Source of the DNA: Vespula vulgaris
Lineage: Eukaryota; Arthropoda; Insecta; Hymenoptera; Vespidae
Length of the DNA stretch: 64,000 nucleotides
Direction: 5' to 3'
Assembly: GCF_905475345.1 (NCBI RefSeq)
Contig: NC_066587.1
Location: forward strand, 4,208,070 to 4,272,069
In this document: positions 50,236 through 63,200 of the stretch, in pieces
Layout of the letters: every line of letters starts with the position of its first letter
Numbering within the stretch: position 1 is the first letter of the stretch
The notes under the pieces: generated by a model
What the model was told of the DNA's origin: nothing
The model's database searches: none
The model's input: the letters and a program-made list of their open reading frames with translations, nothing else
Position numbers and translations under genes: made by a program

Positions 50236-50384
50236 TTTTTGCACAGTGAACACCTTGTCTTATGTGAGAAAAGACAGGATATAGGACATTTTATTTAGTT
50301 GGACTAGCAATATCAGCAGGCGATTATGACGAGCCAGTGCACAACAAATATACACTCAATAAATTCTTAATTTAACAATTACAA

Positions 50385-52169
50385 CTAATCCTTTGTAAAT
50401 CCTGGTCTAGTATAGTATACTCGATAGTAAAGTGTTTTACTTCGCCACAATGAATATGAATTATCGAATTTCAGAAGATATACTCCCTGTAATCAAAGAA
50501 TTAAGAAGGAATTAATTTTATTAGGTAAATAGACTATTATTAATAATAATTTATGATAGATCATTACATTTACCTGTCCAGGATACTGATGACTTCCAGC
50601 ATATACTTCTTCTTGAGAATCTCTCCTGTAGATCTTAATGATGAAAACATACCAATTTAATTATAAACATAGAAAGTTTGGAAATGGATAAAATGTTATA
50701 ATATACTTACAGGTACTATTACACTTATAGGTGGTATGGTTGATTTGTATTCAACTCTATTATTTCCGTTTATTCCTCCACTTTCTAAATCATCTTGAGT
50801 TTCGTATTCATCTTCTTCATCTTCATCATCTTCCGATTCGCTAATGTGAACAGATACTTGATCTGTATCCGATTTAGACCATTCGAAATAAACTCCAAAT
50901 CCAATATCATAGCCATCGGTGGCAAATTCCCAGAATAAACATGAACCATCTTCATGTGTTGGTACCCTCACAGTAACAGTTTCTCCATGGCCAACCTTTA
51001 TAACAGCATCACCTGCTTCCTTTCTAATTGTTTCTTTAAATTCCTCCACACCTTTACGTGTCCACATTTCAGCAGGGGCAATTGGTGGCCAGTCTTCCTG
51101 TAACTCATCCGAATCTTCATCTTGTAAAAGCGCAGGTTCATTTTCTGTTATGGGTTCCTTTTCAGTATTTTTATTTGTGTTATCCAATTCATTTGATTCT
51201 TCCGTTTTTTGATCTTCTATGACTAATTGATTTTGATGTAATTGTTGCATATATTGATGATAATGCTGTTCTTGTAATTGTCTAATCAAAACAGCCTGTT
51301 GCTCTGGATTTCCAGGATATTGTTGTTCAGCATATACTTTAAATTGATAATATGTTTGTCGATTGAGCGCATCTTGTATTTGTCTTTTTTGTAATTCCAA
51401 TTTTAATCTTTCCTCTTCTTCTCTTTTTTTTGTTTCAGCTAATTCTGCCAATCTTTTTTCTTCTTCTATCTGTTTAATTTTTTCTTCTTGCTTCAAACGC
51501 TTTTTTTCTTCTATATCTCTCTTTTGTGCTTCTACTACTGTCTTAAATAATGGACACAATTTATCTAGTAAAACTATAAATCCTTCCATTGCTTGTTCCT
51601 TAGATATATCTCCTAAATTTTGCCATGCCAGACGTCTATCTCTACCAATTACATCTAAAACTCCTAATGGTGGGGCATTTTCAGCAGTACATTTTCCATG
51701 CATTACCTGCTGTGTAAATGCAACCAACTTTAATTTATCCTCATACGAAAGGTGAACAGCTTTACCTTCTTTCTCTGAGAAGGAAATAATAAAATATTAA
51801 TGAATACATTAAAGATTTATTTATAGAGATTTGCATGTGGGAAACAATAGAAAAATCGTTAATTTTATTGATTGGAATACAATGAATTTTCTTATATCTT
51901 TTTCTTGAGTTCTTTTCTAATTATAAACAATGTAATAACAAAAAAAAAACAAGATAATGACAACGATGAGTTATCAAGTAGACTCGTATACCTTTATAGA
52001 AATTGAGTGCAATTTTATAGAGTTCCCGTGTTTCGAAACCCCATAAATGTGGTTCATAAATCTCTCCAGTTTTGGTATCATCATCGTTCTTGTTCGAATC
52101 ACTTTCTAAAACACTTAATTTTTCGATATCTTTCTCTAGTACGGAAACAGTCTCATCGGTCGCCGCCAT
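50385..52169 (-). CDS. ACBD3: Golgi resident protein GCP60 / ACBD3
   Basis: ACBD3 is a Golgi scaffold that binds giantin/golgin and recruits PI4KB to make PI4P. Four minus-strand exons: 52169-51992, 51774-50711, 50633-50574 and 50486-50385, in phase, give 467 residues (human 528). An acyl-CoA-binding domain covers about 30-140, beginning HLWGFETRELYKIALNFYKG and including DVIGRDRRLAWQNLGD. A charged coiled coil (about 140-200) leads into the Gln-rich PI4KB-binding segment (about 210-240, YPGNPEQQ and IRQLQEQHY). The GOLD domain fills the C-terminus (about 300-460), with an acidic loop SESEDDEDEEDEYE and the highly conserved EEVYAGSHQYPGQ and YLLKFDNSYSLWR. The start is the first ATG (MAATDET). 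Upstream sequence is shared with a possible divergent transcription unit. Confidence 0.95.
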
Positions 52170-54070
52170 TTGTAACTCAATGACACGTCAATGAACAATG
52201 CTGCCATTACAATTCTAACCTCATTGAAAATATAATCGGGATTTTTACCATACGTGTTTTTACTACGAGAACTTATCGATACACAAGTATAAATTACAAT
52301 GATTTAATTATCAAAATTATAAAACATATAAAGCGCAAAATACAATTTACAATGAAATATAATCATACGTATTATAAGTGGCGCATATTTAAACCATACC
52401 AGATATGTTATCGGCAAATGACGTACTATCTTATTTTTAACCAATTGCATTCATTTCACTAGATCGGTACTTTTAACAAACACGAATGTTTTTCGAAGAA
52501 AATATAAATAATCGTTATTCCTTTTTAATTATCTTGTACGAAAAATTCGAGATATAACGAAAAACAATTTGAATAAAAGAAAACAGAATCAGTAAAAAGC
52601 GCACTTTATATGGACCGTAATGATTGGCTGAATATACGTGACGCTGCGTATAGATTAGTAGACAATATTCTCGACAGAGGGCATTGGCGAGGAGTTGCGA
52701 TAGTAGCTCCCTCACAGAAATGTTTTCCTTTCCGAACACAGTTCAGTCTGGAGTGTCCAACGGAGTGGGGGTTGCGGATAGCGGAGAGCGGACGCAGCGC
52801 AGACAAATGCGAGGGCCAGGCTGGCCATCAGGTAAAGGTCGTGTGGGAGTGGAAAGAAGTAGAACCAGCAGCGAAAAGCAGTGCGGAGTCGAATCGGAGC
52901 GTGCGCGCGCGTTAAATCGTACACTTTTCGGAGTACTCTCTCCTTCGACATGGCAGAAGCTTACCGTTACACGCGTGACCTTACTACAAACATCTTTCAA
53001 CGATTTTTTCTCTTGGCGTGAAAAAAGTGCCTTCTCGTATGGTTAAGTGTTACAAGCGTTACACGGACGGTGGATGGAAGAGAGCATCATCGTTGATTTG
53101 GGATCGAGACCGAAGAGATTTTTCTCTGAAGGACGATCAGACCCAACGTAGTCGGTCTTGCAAGGTTAGGTGAGTTGTTTTTCTTTTTTTCCCCTTTTCT
53201 TTTTATTTCTATCGTTCCTTTTTTATCACTTTCTCTCTGAGATTCATTGTGAGATCGTGCGAGAGAGACAGAGAGAAAAAGAGATAGATAGATAGATAGA
53301 AAGGAGAGTCGGAATTATTTGCCACGAACGATAATTAAATATCTATCTTTTTTAATTTTTCAAATCTAATCTCTTGTTTATTTTTGAATAGTTATAAGAC
53401 TATAGATATGTTTATATCAGTCTTTCTTTATCTCTATCTTCCTCTCCCTTCCATCGTTTTTATCTATTCTACATATACTATATCTATTATCGCGTGTATG
53501 TCATTCTGAGAATAATTCGCACGTTTCGACATTGAGCAAAAGTGCTCTCGGAAAAATTATTTCTCGAGAAAATCAAATATTATTATCGAATCGAGAATAG
53601 ATCAGACTCTTTATCGCATAATTTATTAAGCTTTCGCTCATTAAGATCTTTACCGATGTTAATGGAATATATTTGTATTAATATTCTCAAGTGTATAAAT
53701 TATAAACGGCCATTAATATACAAACCAATGCTACTTATTACGAGAAAATATTGAAAAAAAAATTAATTATTGTCATATATTTATATTTTCATTTTTCGCT
53801 TCTTAACGTTGCTTTTGCAATACGAATGAGTACGTAGGATCGATTAATCACTCTTTTAATTGAAATTACCTATTCGTTTATCTCTATATATGACAGTGTC
53901 CCGATTTTGTTGGCATAACATATCGACGAATTAAGGTCAGGTCTCTTCTTGCCGGATCTATGTAAACTCTATATATTAGTAAGAGTATCGCCAACGTCAT
54001 TATCAGAATTTCATTGTGATCAACTAACTAACATTATATAACTTGAATTGTATTGTACCATATAACCTAT

Positions 54071-54073
<3 letters not shown>

Positions 54074-54106
<33 letters not shown>
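54074..54106 (+). repeat. (TA)n microsatellite
   Basis: Uninterrupted TA dinucleotide array. Confidence 0.9.
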
Positions 54107-54109
<3 letters not shown>

Positions 54110-55044
54110 GTATATGTATATATGTACATATACGCACGTGTATAAGTACATAATACTGAGTATATTTGTATGTACATATACGTATGTGTGTTTATATATA
54201 TATTTATATATGCTGTGTATACTTTATAATATGATACTAAGATACAATAATTTACTTAATACCAAGTCACACGTTACTTCTACCTATATTGATACAAGAT
54301 ATTATACTAATTTGAATTATCGCATAATCATTGATAAATCCACCCAAAACTTGAAATATCAGGACAAGTAGTCAGGTTCCTCGTTTAAATGAATTAAAAG
54401 TACGGATGTATTTAAAACAACTTCCACGATTATTATATCCTCATAACGTTTGTTATAATAACGAGCGCACGGAGTGTACGTATCGCTTCGTTAAGCGCAT
54501 CGTTAAAATCTTAATCTCTTGCGACTTTAGAAACAAAAGTAAAAAAAAAAAAGGAGAAAGAAAAGAAAATATAATGAAAAAATAAAACGAAACAGAGAAA
54601 TAACGGATAGTAGTCGGTTCTGTTGTTCTCCGACTTCTCTAGATAATAATCGCGCTAGAAGATAACCACTACTAATTTGTCATCCGTAGTAATTTTCTAC
54701 GTAAATTGGCGACAGTTAAACGGAAATTGGTCGAGCGTGTTTTTTCATTTTCATCCAGAAATTCTCTATTTCTCTTTTTCTCTTTCTCTCTCTTTGCTCA
54801 TGTTTTTTCATTTTATTTTTTTATCATCTTTTAATTCATTAAATAATACAATATTCATCTGCGAAGGGTATAACAAAAAATTAATTCTTGAAATTATAAC
54901 TAACCAATGGAGACAGCATACAAGTGCTAATCCCCTGTTGATTCCACAAGAAGCCGTCTCGGTCAAAAATATCCTATTACGTGGTACTATGTTAGGCTAA
55001 GTTAGATGCTCAGTGGAAAAGAGAAAGATAGAAAGACAGAAAGA

Positions 55045-55051
55045 GAGAAAG

Positions 55052-55100
<49 letters not shown>

Positions 55101-55109
55101 AGAAGAAGA
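55045..55109 (+). repeat. (GA)n microsatellite
   Basis: GA array ending in GAA units. Confidence 0.9.
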
Positions 55110-56351
55110 GTTCACGTTAGAACTAGAATAACTTCGAATAGAAGTCTTTCAAGCGTTTCTGGCGGACTCTATGTCTGAATTATAAATCCCCACGAGGTCG
55201 TAAAACAAATGATTACTGGCGGATGTAACGCAATACTGTTGCGGCCGCGCAGCCTCCCTGGTCTCTCTCTTCGTCTCCCACTTCGTTAGATCGCTCACAA
55301 ATCGTCTGGATATTCTCACGTTTGAACGATACCTATATATTAGTACGTTCGCGTGCCGAGTGTCGTGAGACGCGAAAAAAAGAGGAAAAAAAAAAACAGA
55401 TTCATAAAAAGAAATATATGTGTCTGGTTTGTGTGAAAATTTATACGAGATAAGTTTCGTAATTCATTAATCCGACATATTTTTTTATCAGAGACATCGT
55501 GAGAAACGATATCTTAGGATAATATATTATATAAGATACGAACGTACACATATAACTCATGGATATTTATTCGATTAAAATGTTACTATAATTTATTTGT
55601 CGATTTTACGAGTACACTCTTCGGTAAGAAAAAAGTAAGATTTTTATAAACATTATTTCAGGGATGAGCGTGAAAATGCGATAACTTTTGTGGGGCATCC
55701 GATACAAACATCATGATATGAAACTTATTTGTTTCATGATGGAATACCGTAAGTTCGAAGATTTAAGTTTATATTTGATATAGAATTTAAATTATTCTTA
55801 TAATAAGATGATATTATACATTTCAATGTGATTGGTCCTACCTGAAGCATGAATGAATAATAATTTTTTGTTTTGCTTCCTCCTTCGTTTAACTTTTATC
55901 CAGCATTATTTATTTGATTTAATATTAAGGTAAAATTTAGATCGAAATGTCCTGTGTGCGTGCGTGCGTGTGTGTGTAGTATCAGTAGAGAAATATGCGT
56001 AGTAGTAATTTTTTCGAGAGATAATATGGTTTTTATTCGCATATGTATATACGTGATGAATCTTTCTCTCTCTTTCTCTCTTTTCTCTCTTTCCCCTTTT
56101 TTCTTTTCTTTTTTGTTTTAGTCAGAGTGTTTTGATAACGAATATTTTGTTTATTAGAGTGTGTATAGGATTTTATCGTTGGCAGGAATTTAATCTTAAG
56201 TAAAGTATACAATACACGCTTTTGTAAATTTATTGCAATATATCCGATAACGTGTAATACTATTCATGTTTTATCGTTTATAACTGAGCATGATTCATAT
56301 GCCTAATTGTGGTTTTTTCTTCTATGATTTATGTTTCGTAAAATCCAAAGA

Positions 56352-56352
56352 T

Positions 56353-56403
<51 letters not shown>
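56352..56403 (+). repeat. Compound (CA)n(TA)n microsatellite
   Basis: A CA array passes directly into a TA array. Confidence 0.9.
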
Positions 56404-56405
<2 letters not shown>

Positions 56406-56960
56406 AATCTTTTCTTAATAATGTATCTACTTATAATGCTTACATATATACTTTTATTGATTTATAACGTTTTTGAGATCTTTTTTGATAGCTTTTAATT
56501 CTTACGATTATTTGTTTATTTGATATTAATCATCTGTACTCTCTCATTGATTCGTTGACACTTTCACCACATTAAATATTTTATAGATAGATATAGATAT
56601 ACGATTATATGTAAGTAGTTTAATTTTTTATAGTCTTAATTTTTTGCTTACGAAACATCGTTTACATGTTATTAGAGTAATCAAGATTCGAAGCTAATTT
56701 ACTGTCTTTTTTTCTTGATTTATTTTCAGCGATTGGATATCGAGCTTTTGATTGTTCTCAAAGAACAATAGTTAATAGAATAGAATCCTTATGATCTAAA
56801 AGAGCATTTCGATTTGTGGATCCACCTCGACGTTATCCTTTTTTTTTCTTTTTTCCTTCTTTAAACGAGCGAGAAAACTCTTGTCGACTTTTACGATCGA
56901 AGAAAAGATGATGGAGGCAGGCACTTTCACCGTGTCACTCTCAACCAGAAATAAATGTCT

Positions 56961-58113
56961 TTAGACGTATCCATCAGCTTCCAATTTCAAAGCAGCCTCG
57001 TAGGAAGGTAGATCTTTGTCATCTTTCGGATTTTCTTCCTTCTTCGGTTGACTTGTTTCCGAATTTATAGTAGAACTGTCTTCGTTCATCGTCGACTCGT
57101 TCGTTGGAACTTCCGTGGTATCCTTTTTCTCGCTGGAGAATGGCAGACTTTGCGGATCGAAAATGAGACTCTCGTAAGCAGGAGGTGGGCCTGGTGTCAA
57201 CGGACAAGGAAGAGCAGCTTGGGTTCCATCTTCCGGGTTCGTCATTGTTACTCGCTCCGGGCACTGGCACGTACAGGGAATTAACAAATTTTAAATGAGC
57301 TTAGAGTTCTGCCTTTGGCAAAAGTAAGTATTTCTAGAGAGGCTCTGCGTGTGACTTGGACGTGGGAGAGTTTTCTGAAGAGAAGTTTGACGAAGAAGAA
57401 AAAAGAATGTTTTTATTTGTTTTCTTTCTTTCTTTCTTCTTTTTTTCTTTTATCTAAAGAATTTCCACGAACGATGTATCTAATCCGAAACGTATATGTC
57501 GATTTATATCATTTTAAGTTTAATCACTTGAAATCTGAATGTAATAGATGCAATCAGTATATCTCTACATTTTATTTTTATTGTATCTCACGTTAGTTTG
57601 TTTCTTTGTTTTTAATTTTATATCCGTTAGATAATTATCAGAGTCTCTCTAGAAGTAATTGGGTCGTATTTTAGATTTCACCGTGATATGAGAATCCATA
57701 GTGAATACTTCGAGACTATGGACATCGGGCTCGGGTCTCCAATAATGAGAATATTCCTGAGGTCGATACTTTTTCATATTTTTATGACAGCAATAACATA
57801 TTACTATCAGTACCATGATCACTCCGCTAAGCATAGCTCTGAAAAACAGTTCACTTTATTAATCATTCATTCTCGATACAGCTATAATTCAAAACAATAC
57901 TTACCCTCCGAGTAAAATGTTTACGTGACCGTGCAAGTCAGTTTCGAAGTGACCGTTCTTCTCTGTACTACCACTGTTCGATGAAATATTGTATCCCAAA
58001 ATATTCGAACGATCCGATTCGATCGACGTTTTGCTTTCGTCGCCACCGTTAACTATGTTGTTCGAGTGATTTTGGGCCATCTGCACCGCGGCCAACACAG
58101 CTAATCCTCTCAT
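56961..58113 (-). CDS. Commissureless-like single-pass membrane protein
   Basis: Three minus-strand exons: 58113-57905, 57838-57682 and 57263-56961, in phase, give 222 residues. There is no clear signal peptide; a membrane segment at about 64-87 (MLSGVIMVLIVICYCC) is followed by a basic stretch and YSHYWRPEPDVHSLEVFTMD. The cytoplasmic tail carries PPPAY (148-152), a PPxY-type site for Nedd4-family ligases, and LPSYEAAL (207-214). Drosophila Commissureless, which removes Robo receptors from the secretory route in commissural axons, is a single-pass protein with an LPSY sorting motif and a PPxY motif, so this is its likely relative. Assignment rests on architecture and motif memory, not on an alignment. 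The donor of exon 2 (ACG/GTGAAA) is weak; unspliced, the protein would end KSKIRPNYF. The ATG could lie further upstream in another exon. Confidence 0.68.
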
Positions 58114-61100
58114 CGCTTTTCGTTTACATTTATTCAGTCTTCCAAATGTACGGTAAATTTTCTTTCGATAAATTTCGATTATACCATCACAGTGACTAAA
58201 CACTAAAGGCACGAATCAGACTTATCTTGACGCAATACTTTGACATACTTTCTTTTGAACCATTTCATTCCTTGCGATCTCACGATAATTTCTTCTTCGT
58301 ATCTTCCAAAGTAAGAATCTTCGTTCGTCTTTCAAGTCCTCGTAAGTTATTGTCCACTGCAGTTCTCATCGGTTTCTTGGAGACATTTAACGTAGGACAA
58401 TGAGAGAATCCACGAATCGTGATATCGTGGTTCGTCCTCTTCTTCGTCATCTTTTGATTTTAATAAAATATGATTTATTTTAGACTTCTCAGTACATCTG
58501 AAAATAACATTGAAAGTTTTAAAAATATACGAGTCTCTACCATGAATATAAAAGCGATTTTGAAAATACTTGAGATCTTTGTTTTTAACGGAATTGTCAA
58601 AAGTTTTGGCGGGTGAAAAATGATGTTATGTATATGAAAATGCGTCGTTTACATATTTAAAACGATGGAAATATTCGTTTTTCGCTGCAATGAAATATAG
58701 CGTCGATAAGTAATATCTGGTATAACGTGCCAAGTTTAGACTTTTTGATTTATAATATCTATATCCATGAAAGTGCTCGATGTAATCCGTCGCTTATTCC
58801 TATCACGTATATGTTGTAGATGCAGTACAAAGGCAGGATTTTGGATGAAGAAGTTCATTGATACGTCAAATACAGTAAGTTCGTAGATATATCGTTTACA
58901 ATTCTCGAAACAAAATTTTTCTTCGTTAGCTTGATTAAATAAATTTATCGTTGCGATATATTTGTTTTTATTCAAAATTCGTTCTCCCGGATAAAAATCG
59001 ATTAAACGAAAATTCTCGTGCGTTATTCAAGATGAACGCTTGCTTCGTCCGCCAAAAGAATTATTTAAAACCTTTTTCGAACTCATGCGTAAAAATTCAT
59101 TCGTGCGACGATCGAGTGTTAAGATACTCGTGGTCGAATGCCAAAAAAAACTAAATAATAGAAGCTCACATTTTTAATTTCGACTACACACTTTCGTGTT
59201 ATTTGCTCTGTTATCTTTTCTTTTTTAGTTTTTTTTTTAATTTTTCTATTTTTTTTTTTTTAACAGGAAAGATACACCAATGAAATTTTATGCGTGTTTA
59301 CAGGCTTATCTATCTTTTAAATATAGACAAGACGTATGAAAAGATACAGTTTTGTTGTATCATAATAATTTACATACATGTAAATATTATCGCAATTTAT
59401 TAGGATGTTAACAAATTCAAAATAATTTTTTTTGAATTTATTAAGCAATAACTTTGATTTACATACATATTATTTGTATGTTAAAACGTGTAGTTGACAT
59501 ATACGAATAGTTGATTACAACCTTCACCTTAGTACGATACTTGAAATAATCATTATCTTCTGGTAGTTGCAAGAGAAATTTATTGCGCTTTACACTTATC
59601 AGTGTATGCCATTGATTAATTATGTTGATTAATTTACTTATAAAAAAAACAGCGATTTTATGCGAATGGAAAGAGACGTAACTCGAGCAATCGCACAATG
59701 ATAACTGATAAATTCAGAGATAAATTCAGAGAGTAAAGAAAAATGGAACGCGAGAGAATTGTAACATCGGCAAATATCGGTCGATTAAAAAGGCCTCTTC
59801 GAGAATCGAATTTATCTACTACCGTCTACCACATTGACCTTGCTTTACATCGACGAGTTGGCTGACTCTTTTGTATAGTCATAGCATTCTATCAGCACGA
59901 TTGCATAAAAATTTTGTGCAGTCTTACTTGATAGACGATAAGTGATATTTTTTGTTATTTAGAATGGACGTTGAAAATCGACAAAGAAAACATGGTGAAA
60001 GCTGAAATTGAAATTGAAATTACAATTGAACTCGTTGAAGAAACATTCGACATTTTTCCGATGAAAATTTTCTCGAGAAATCGCATCAATATTTTTACAA
60101 TAAATTTATGTGAAACATCTGCTTTGTATCATCATCATCATTATTATTTTTTTTTCTTTCTTTAAAGGATTGCAGTTTCAAAGGTTCGTCATTAATTTCG
60201 AAAAAAAAAAGGGAAAAGAAAGTCGCACGAGTGTGAATTGTCAGTGTTTAAAGCATTGTTCGACTTATCCAGACCCACTTTAACGTGCGATAGGCGCGAG
60301 AAAATTACAGAACCGTGGGGAGGACCTTTAGAAATCACGACTTCGCACTTCAACGTGGACGGGCAAAAGCACAATATAAAGCCCGATCGACGTATACCTA
60401 CTTACAAACGTTTTACGAGAAGAATGCTGTTATCTTTCGTTGGAAAAAAATTCAGGGCGAAACTTGCGAGAATTCAAAGGGGATGAGTGGACATGATCTA
60501 TCATCATGATCTTTCAGAAAGTCGATGAATAGATTTTTAACATCTATCTTGTTTTTTCTTTTTTTCTTTTTTTTTTATATATTTAAGTTCGATCAATTGA
60601 TAAGATTAACTTCGATCAATTGATAACATTCTATCTTAAGTACATTATTGAAGCTAATATATGAATTTGTTGTAATCTTCGTAAATGAATATCTTACAAA
60701 TATCAATATATGATAATATCAATATATGATGATAATATATATATATATATAGATAATAAAACACAATTCTTATATTTCGAAAGAATATACTGTTTGGCTT
60801 AGCCAGGCGAATTTATTAAATAATAGACTCGTCGATATTATGAAAAGAAAGAAAAAGAAAATAAAATTGCACCGAAATAAAAATATATACGATAGTTATA
60901 AAATAATTACACGAGTAAAGAAAAAGTCTAGTTGAACGATCGAAGCCGTGTACGATGGTAGCAGTAAGGATAATAGCGAATTGCGCGCGCGCTCTTTTTC
61001 TCTTTGTTCCTCTCTCCCTTTCTTTCTTAGATTACGATTATACCGAGTAAGAAGGCGAAATTGTAAAGTAGTACAAGCATAAGACGTTGCGTGATGAATA

Positions 61101-61250
61101 TTAGGAACGTAGAAAAGGACATAAATGAAAACGTTTACGTTACTTTTGAGAAATATGAAGGAAAATGGGGAAGTAAAAGAGAAAAAGAAACGAGAGAATA
61201 TTCAGATGTAAATCCAGATCATTTATTATGTTTTTTTGACGATTTATTAT

Positions 61251-61257
61251 CAAGAGA

Positions 61258-61298
<41 letters not shown>

Positions 61299-61311
61299 TG
61301 GGAGGGGGAGA
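61251..61311 (+). repeat. (GA)n microsatellite
   Basis: GA array with AAAG interruptions; it sits inside an open frame (61091-61390) that is not judged to be a gene. Confidence 0.88.
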
Positions 61312-63049
61312 GATAGAAAAAGACAGTTTCCACGTGCTTGCGCTGTTGATAGAACTGCAGCATTCGAGATTTCTCTCATTGCGAAGATAGGCTCCACAGG
61401 TGTTCTCGATAACACGGTCTCTCGATACTACACAGTATTCTCGGTACGAAAGATACGATACTTAGAAATATTCAAATACGAATTCTCGTTACGAACGTAT
61501 GTCAGGATAAAGGAAGAAACGAAGTGTTCTCAAACGAAATCGATTTTCGTGCGTGAGTGTATGTGTTACTCGCAGACGTATATGTATACGTGTATGTGTA
61601 TGTATATGTGAAGAACAAGGCCTAAATCCATCGCAGGAGTATGGAAATTGGATCACACGAAAGTAGGCGCGTTCACTTACCCGCCAAGCCTGTTTGCATC
61701 CTGATAAAATCACTTCGATCGGATCACCAGCGTTGTCCTCGTCATCCGACCTCGTCGTTCTCGTCTTCGTCGAGTCTCGACATTAAACGATCACCCCTAA
61801 TCACGAAGGTTCGTCGATACTTCCATCAAAAAATTCATCCTTTTTCAAACGAATTTTTGTTACTTTTTTTTTTATTCTTTAAATGCCACCAAGAGAGAAA
61901 GGTAAGAAAAAATTAAAAAAAAATATATATATATAAAACGCAAATTCAACTGTAACTGTTCTATTATATACGAGAATCGAAAATCAAAGATTATAATCTT
62001 TTCGTTGAATCGATCGATAAAATCGTTCACTTTTAGAAACGAGTTTTCGAGAGATCGATCGATGTATTTCAAATCGAGTTTCTTGCGATCCAGAATAAAG
62101 AAGGGAAAGCTTTCGGAGGACCTTTTCTTTTCACCCCCTCTCGATCCGTTCTCAATACAGTTTCGTTCGAGACTAGTACCTAGCGAGTCGACCGTTCGTC
62201 GGACTCCCCGTTGCTTGGCTACGCCAGGACGGTTGCGGCGCCGCGACGCGTCGCGACGCACGCGATTTAGCTACACCCTCGTGCCTAGTATCTAGACGCT
62301 CCTAACGTCATCCAACGAAATCAACGAGTAATCGGTACCCTTTTTATTTTTTTTTGATCTTTCTGAACGATCGATCAAGATTTAATCTCGAAATATACTT
62401 ACGTACGTATTATTTTGGTAAAAATAGAATCGTTAAAGTTAAAAAAGTATTTAAGATAATGTTTCGATTTAAAAATAATTATTACTTTAAATTAATGTGG
62501 AATTATTGAACTCCTTGAAAGGGAACAGCATTGAGTTTACCACGTCTTTTATCGACTTGGTTCAACGGGGCACTTATTGTCAGTCGACGTCTATCGATCG
62601 ATGATCTCGTTCCACTTTTAAGAAGCGCAAGCGGAGCTTCTAATCGTCATACCGAGGAATGCCGTGGTATAAGATTGTACATAGTGTATTTCTAGTCGTT
62701 AAAATGCTCTTTCTACGCCGTTCTCCGTTCATCAAGGCATACGTTTATAGGTATAATATAATTTTTATATATTTTTCTCTTGGAAAATAAAAATCTTCTA
62801 GTTTGCAGTCATATTAATATATATTAATCTTGTATTTATACAGGCACACATATATATGTATATTATAACAAATAATCTATATATATATATATATATCTTA
62901 AATATAGTTGCATAAAAAATTTCATCATCTACTTATCTTCTTTTCTCTTTTCTTTTTTTCCTTTTTTTTCTTTTCTAGCATCGAAACCAGTAACAGTGAG
63001 GTGCAGACGTAAGAGAGTTTAAAAGTGTTATATTTGATGATTTTATTAA

Positions 63050-63141
63050 ATAAATAACGAGTAATGATTCTCAAAGGTCATACTGATCATTTCGATGACC
63101 CTTTTGTACATAACTCAATTGAAATAGGACACCCTGTATGA
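63050..63141. mobile_element. Fragment resembling a mariner-type MITE end
   Basis: The sequence ATAGGACACCCTGTAT at its right tip resembles terminal sequences often seen in insect mariner-derived repeats. The preceding 70 bases contain a TGATCATTTCGATGACC stretch of similar style. No matching left end was found, so it would be truncated. Family assignment is from memory and weak. Confidence 0.35.
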
Positions 63142-63200
63142 TAGAAGCACGGAACGAAATTAACAGCAGTCCCATTGATTTTGTTTGCAGATTAGCGAGA

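Larger units (their letters stand above)
45533..50384. other. Convergent gap between TMEM151-like gene and ACBD3
   Basis: Nearly 5 kb, very AT-rich, without a recognised coding gene. It probably includes a long 3' untranslated region of the TMEM151-like gene. It contains a TIR element (47447-47624) and TA/TACA repeats (50105-50235). Open frames here (for example 48040-48432 minus) have no domain. Confidence 0.5.
52170..56960. other. Upstream region of ACBD3 and long non-coding stretch
   Basis: Holds the ACBD3 promoter (about 52170-52600) and a GC-richer block (52700-53170) that ends in a good plus-strand donor (GTGAGT at 53170). The latter may be the untranslated first exon of a plus-strand gene further right. 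The rest, to 56960, is AT-rich with TA, GA and CA repeats. No protein-coding gene is recognised. Confidence 0.45.
58114..63200. other. Non-coding stretch with GC-richer blocks and repeats
   Basis: About 5 kb without a recognised gene. It probably contains leader and promoter of the commissureless-like gene (58.1-58.5 kb, minus) and, at about 61630-62335, a GC-richer block with a CpG cluster near 62236 that may be a promoter or untranslated exon of the right-edge plus-strand gene. Poly-pyrimidine runs are frequent. Confidence 0.45.

Noticed and set aside
61872..62295. 129- and 96-codon frames on opposite strands
   Set aside because: No domain, and they overlap each other in a CpG-rich probable promoter.
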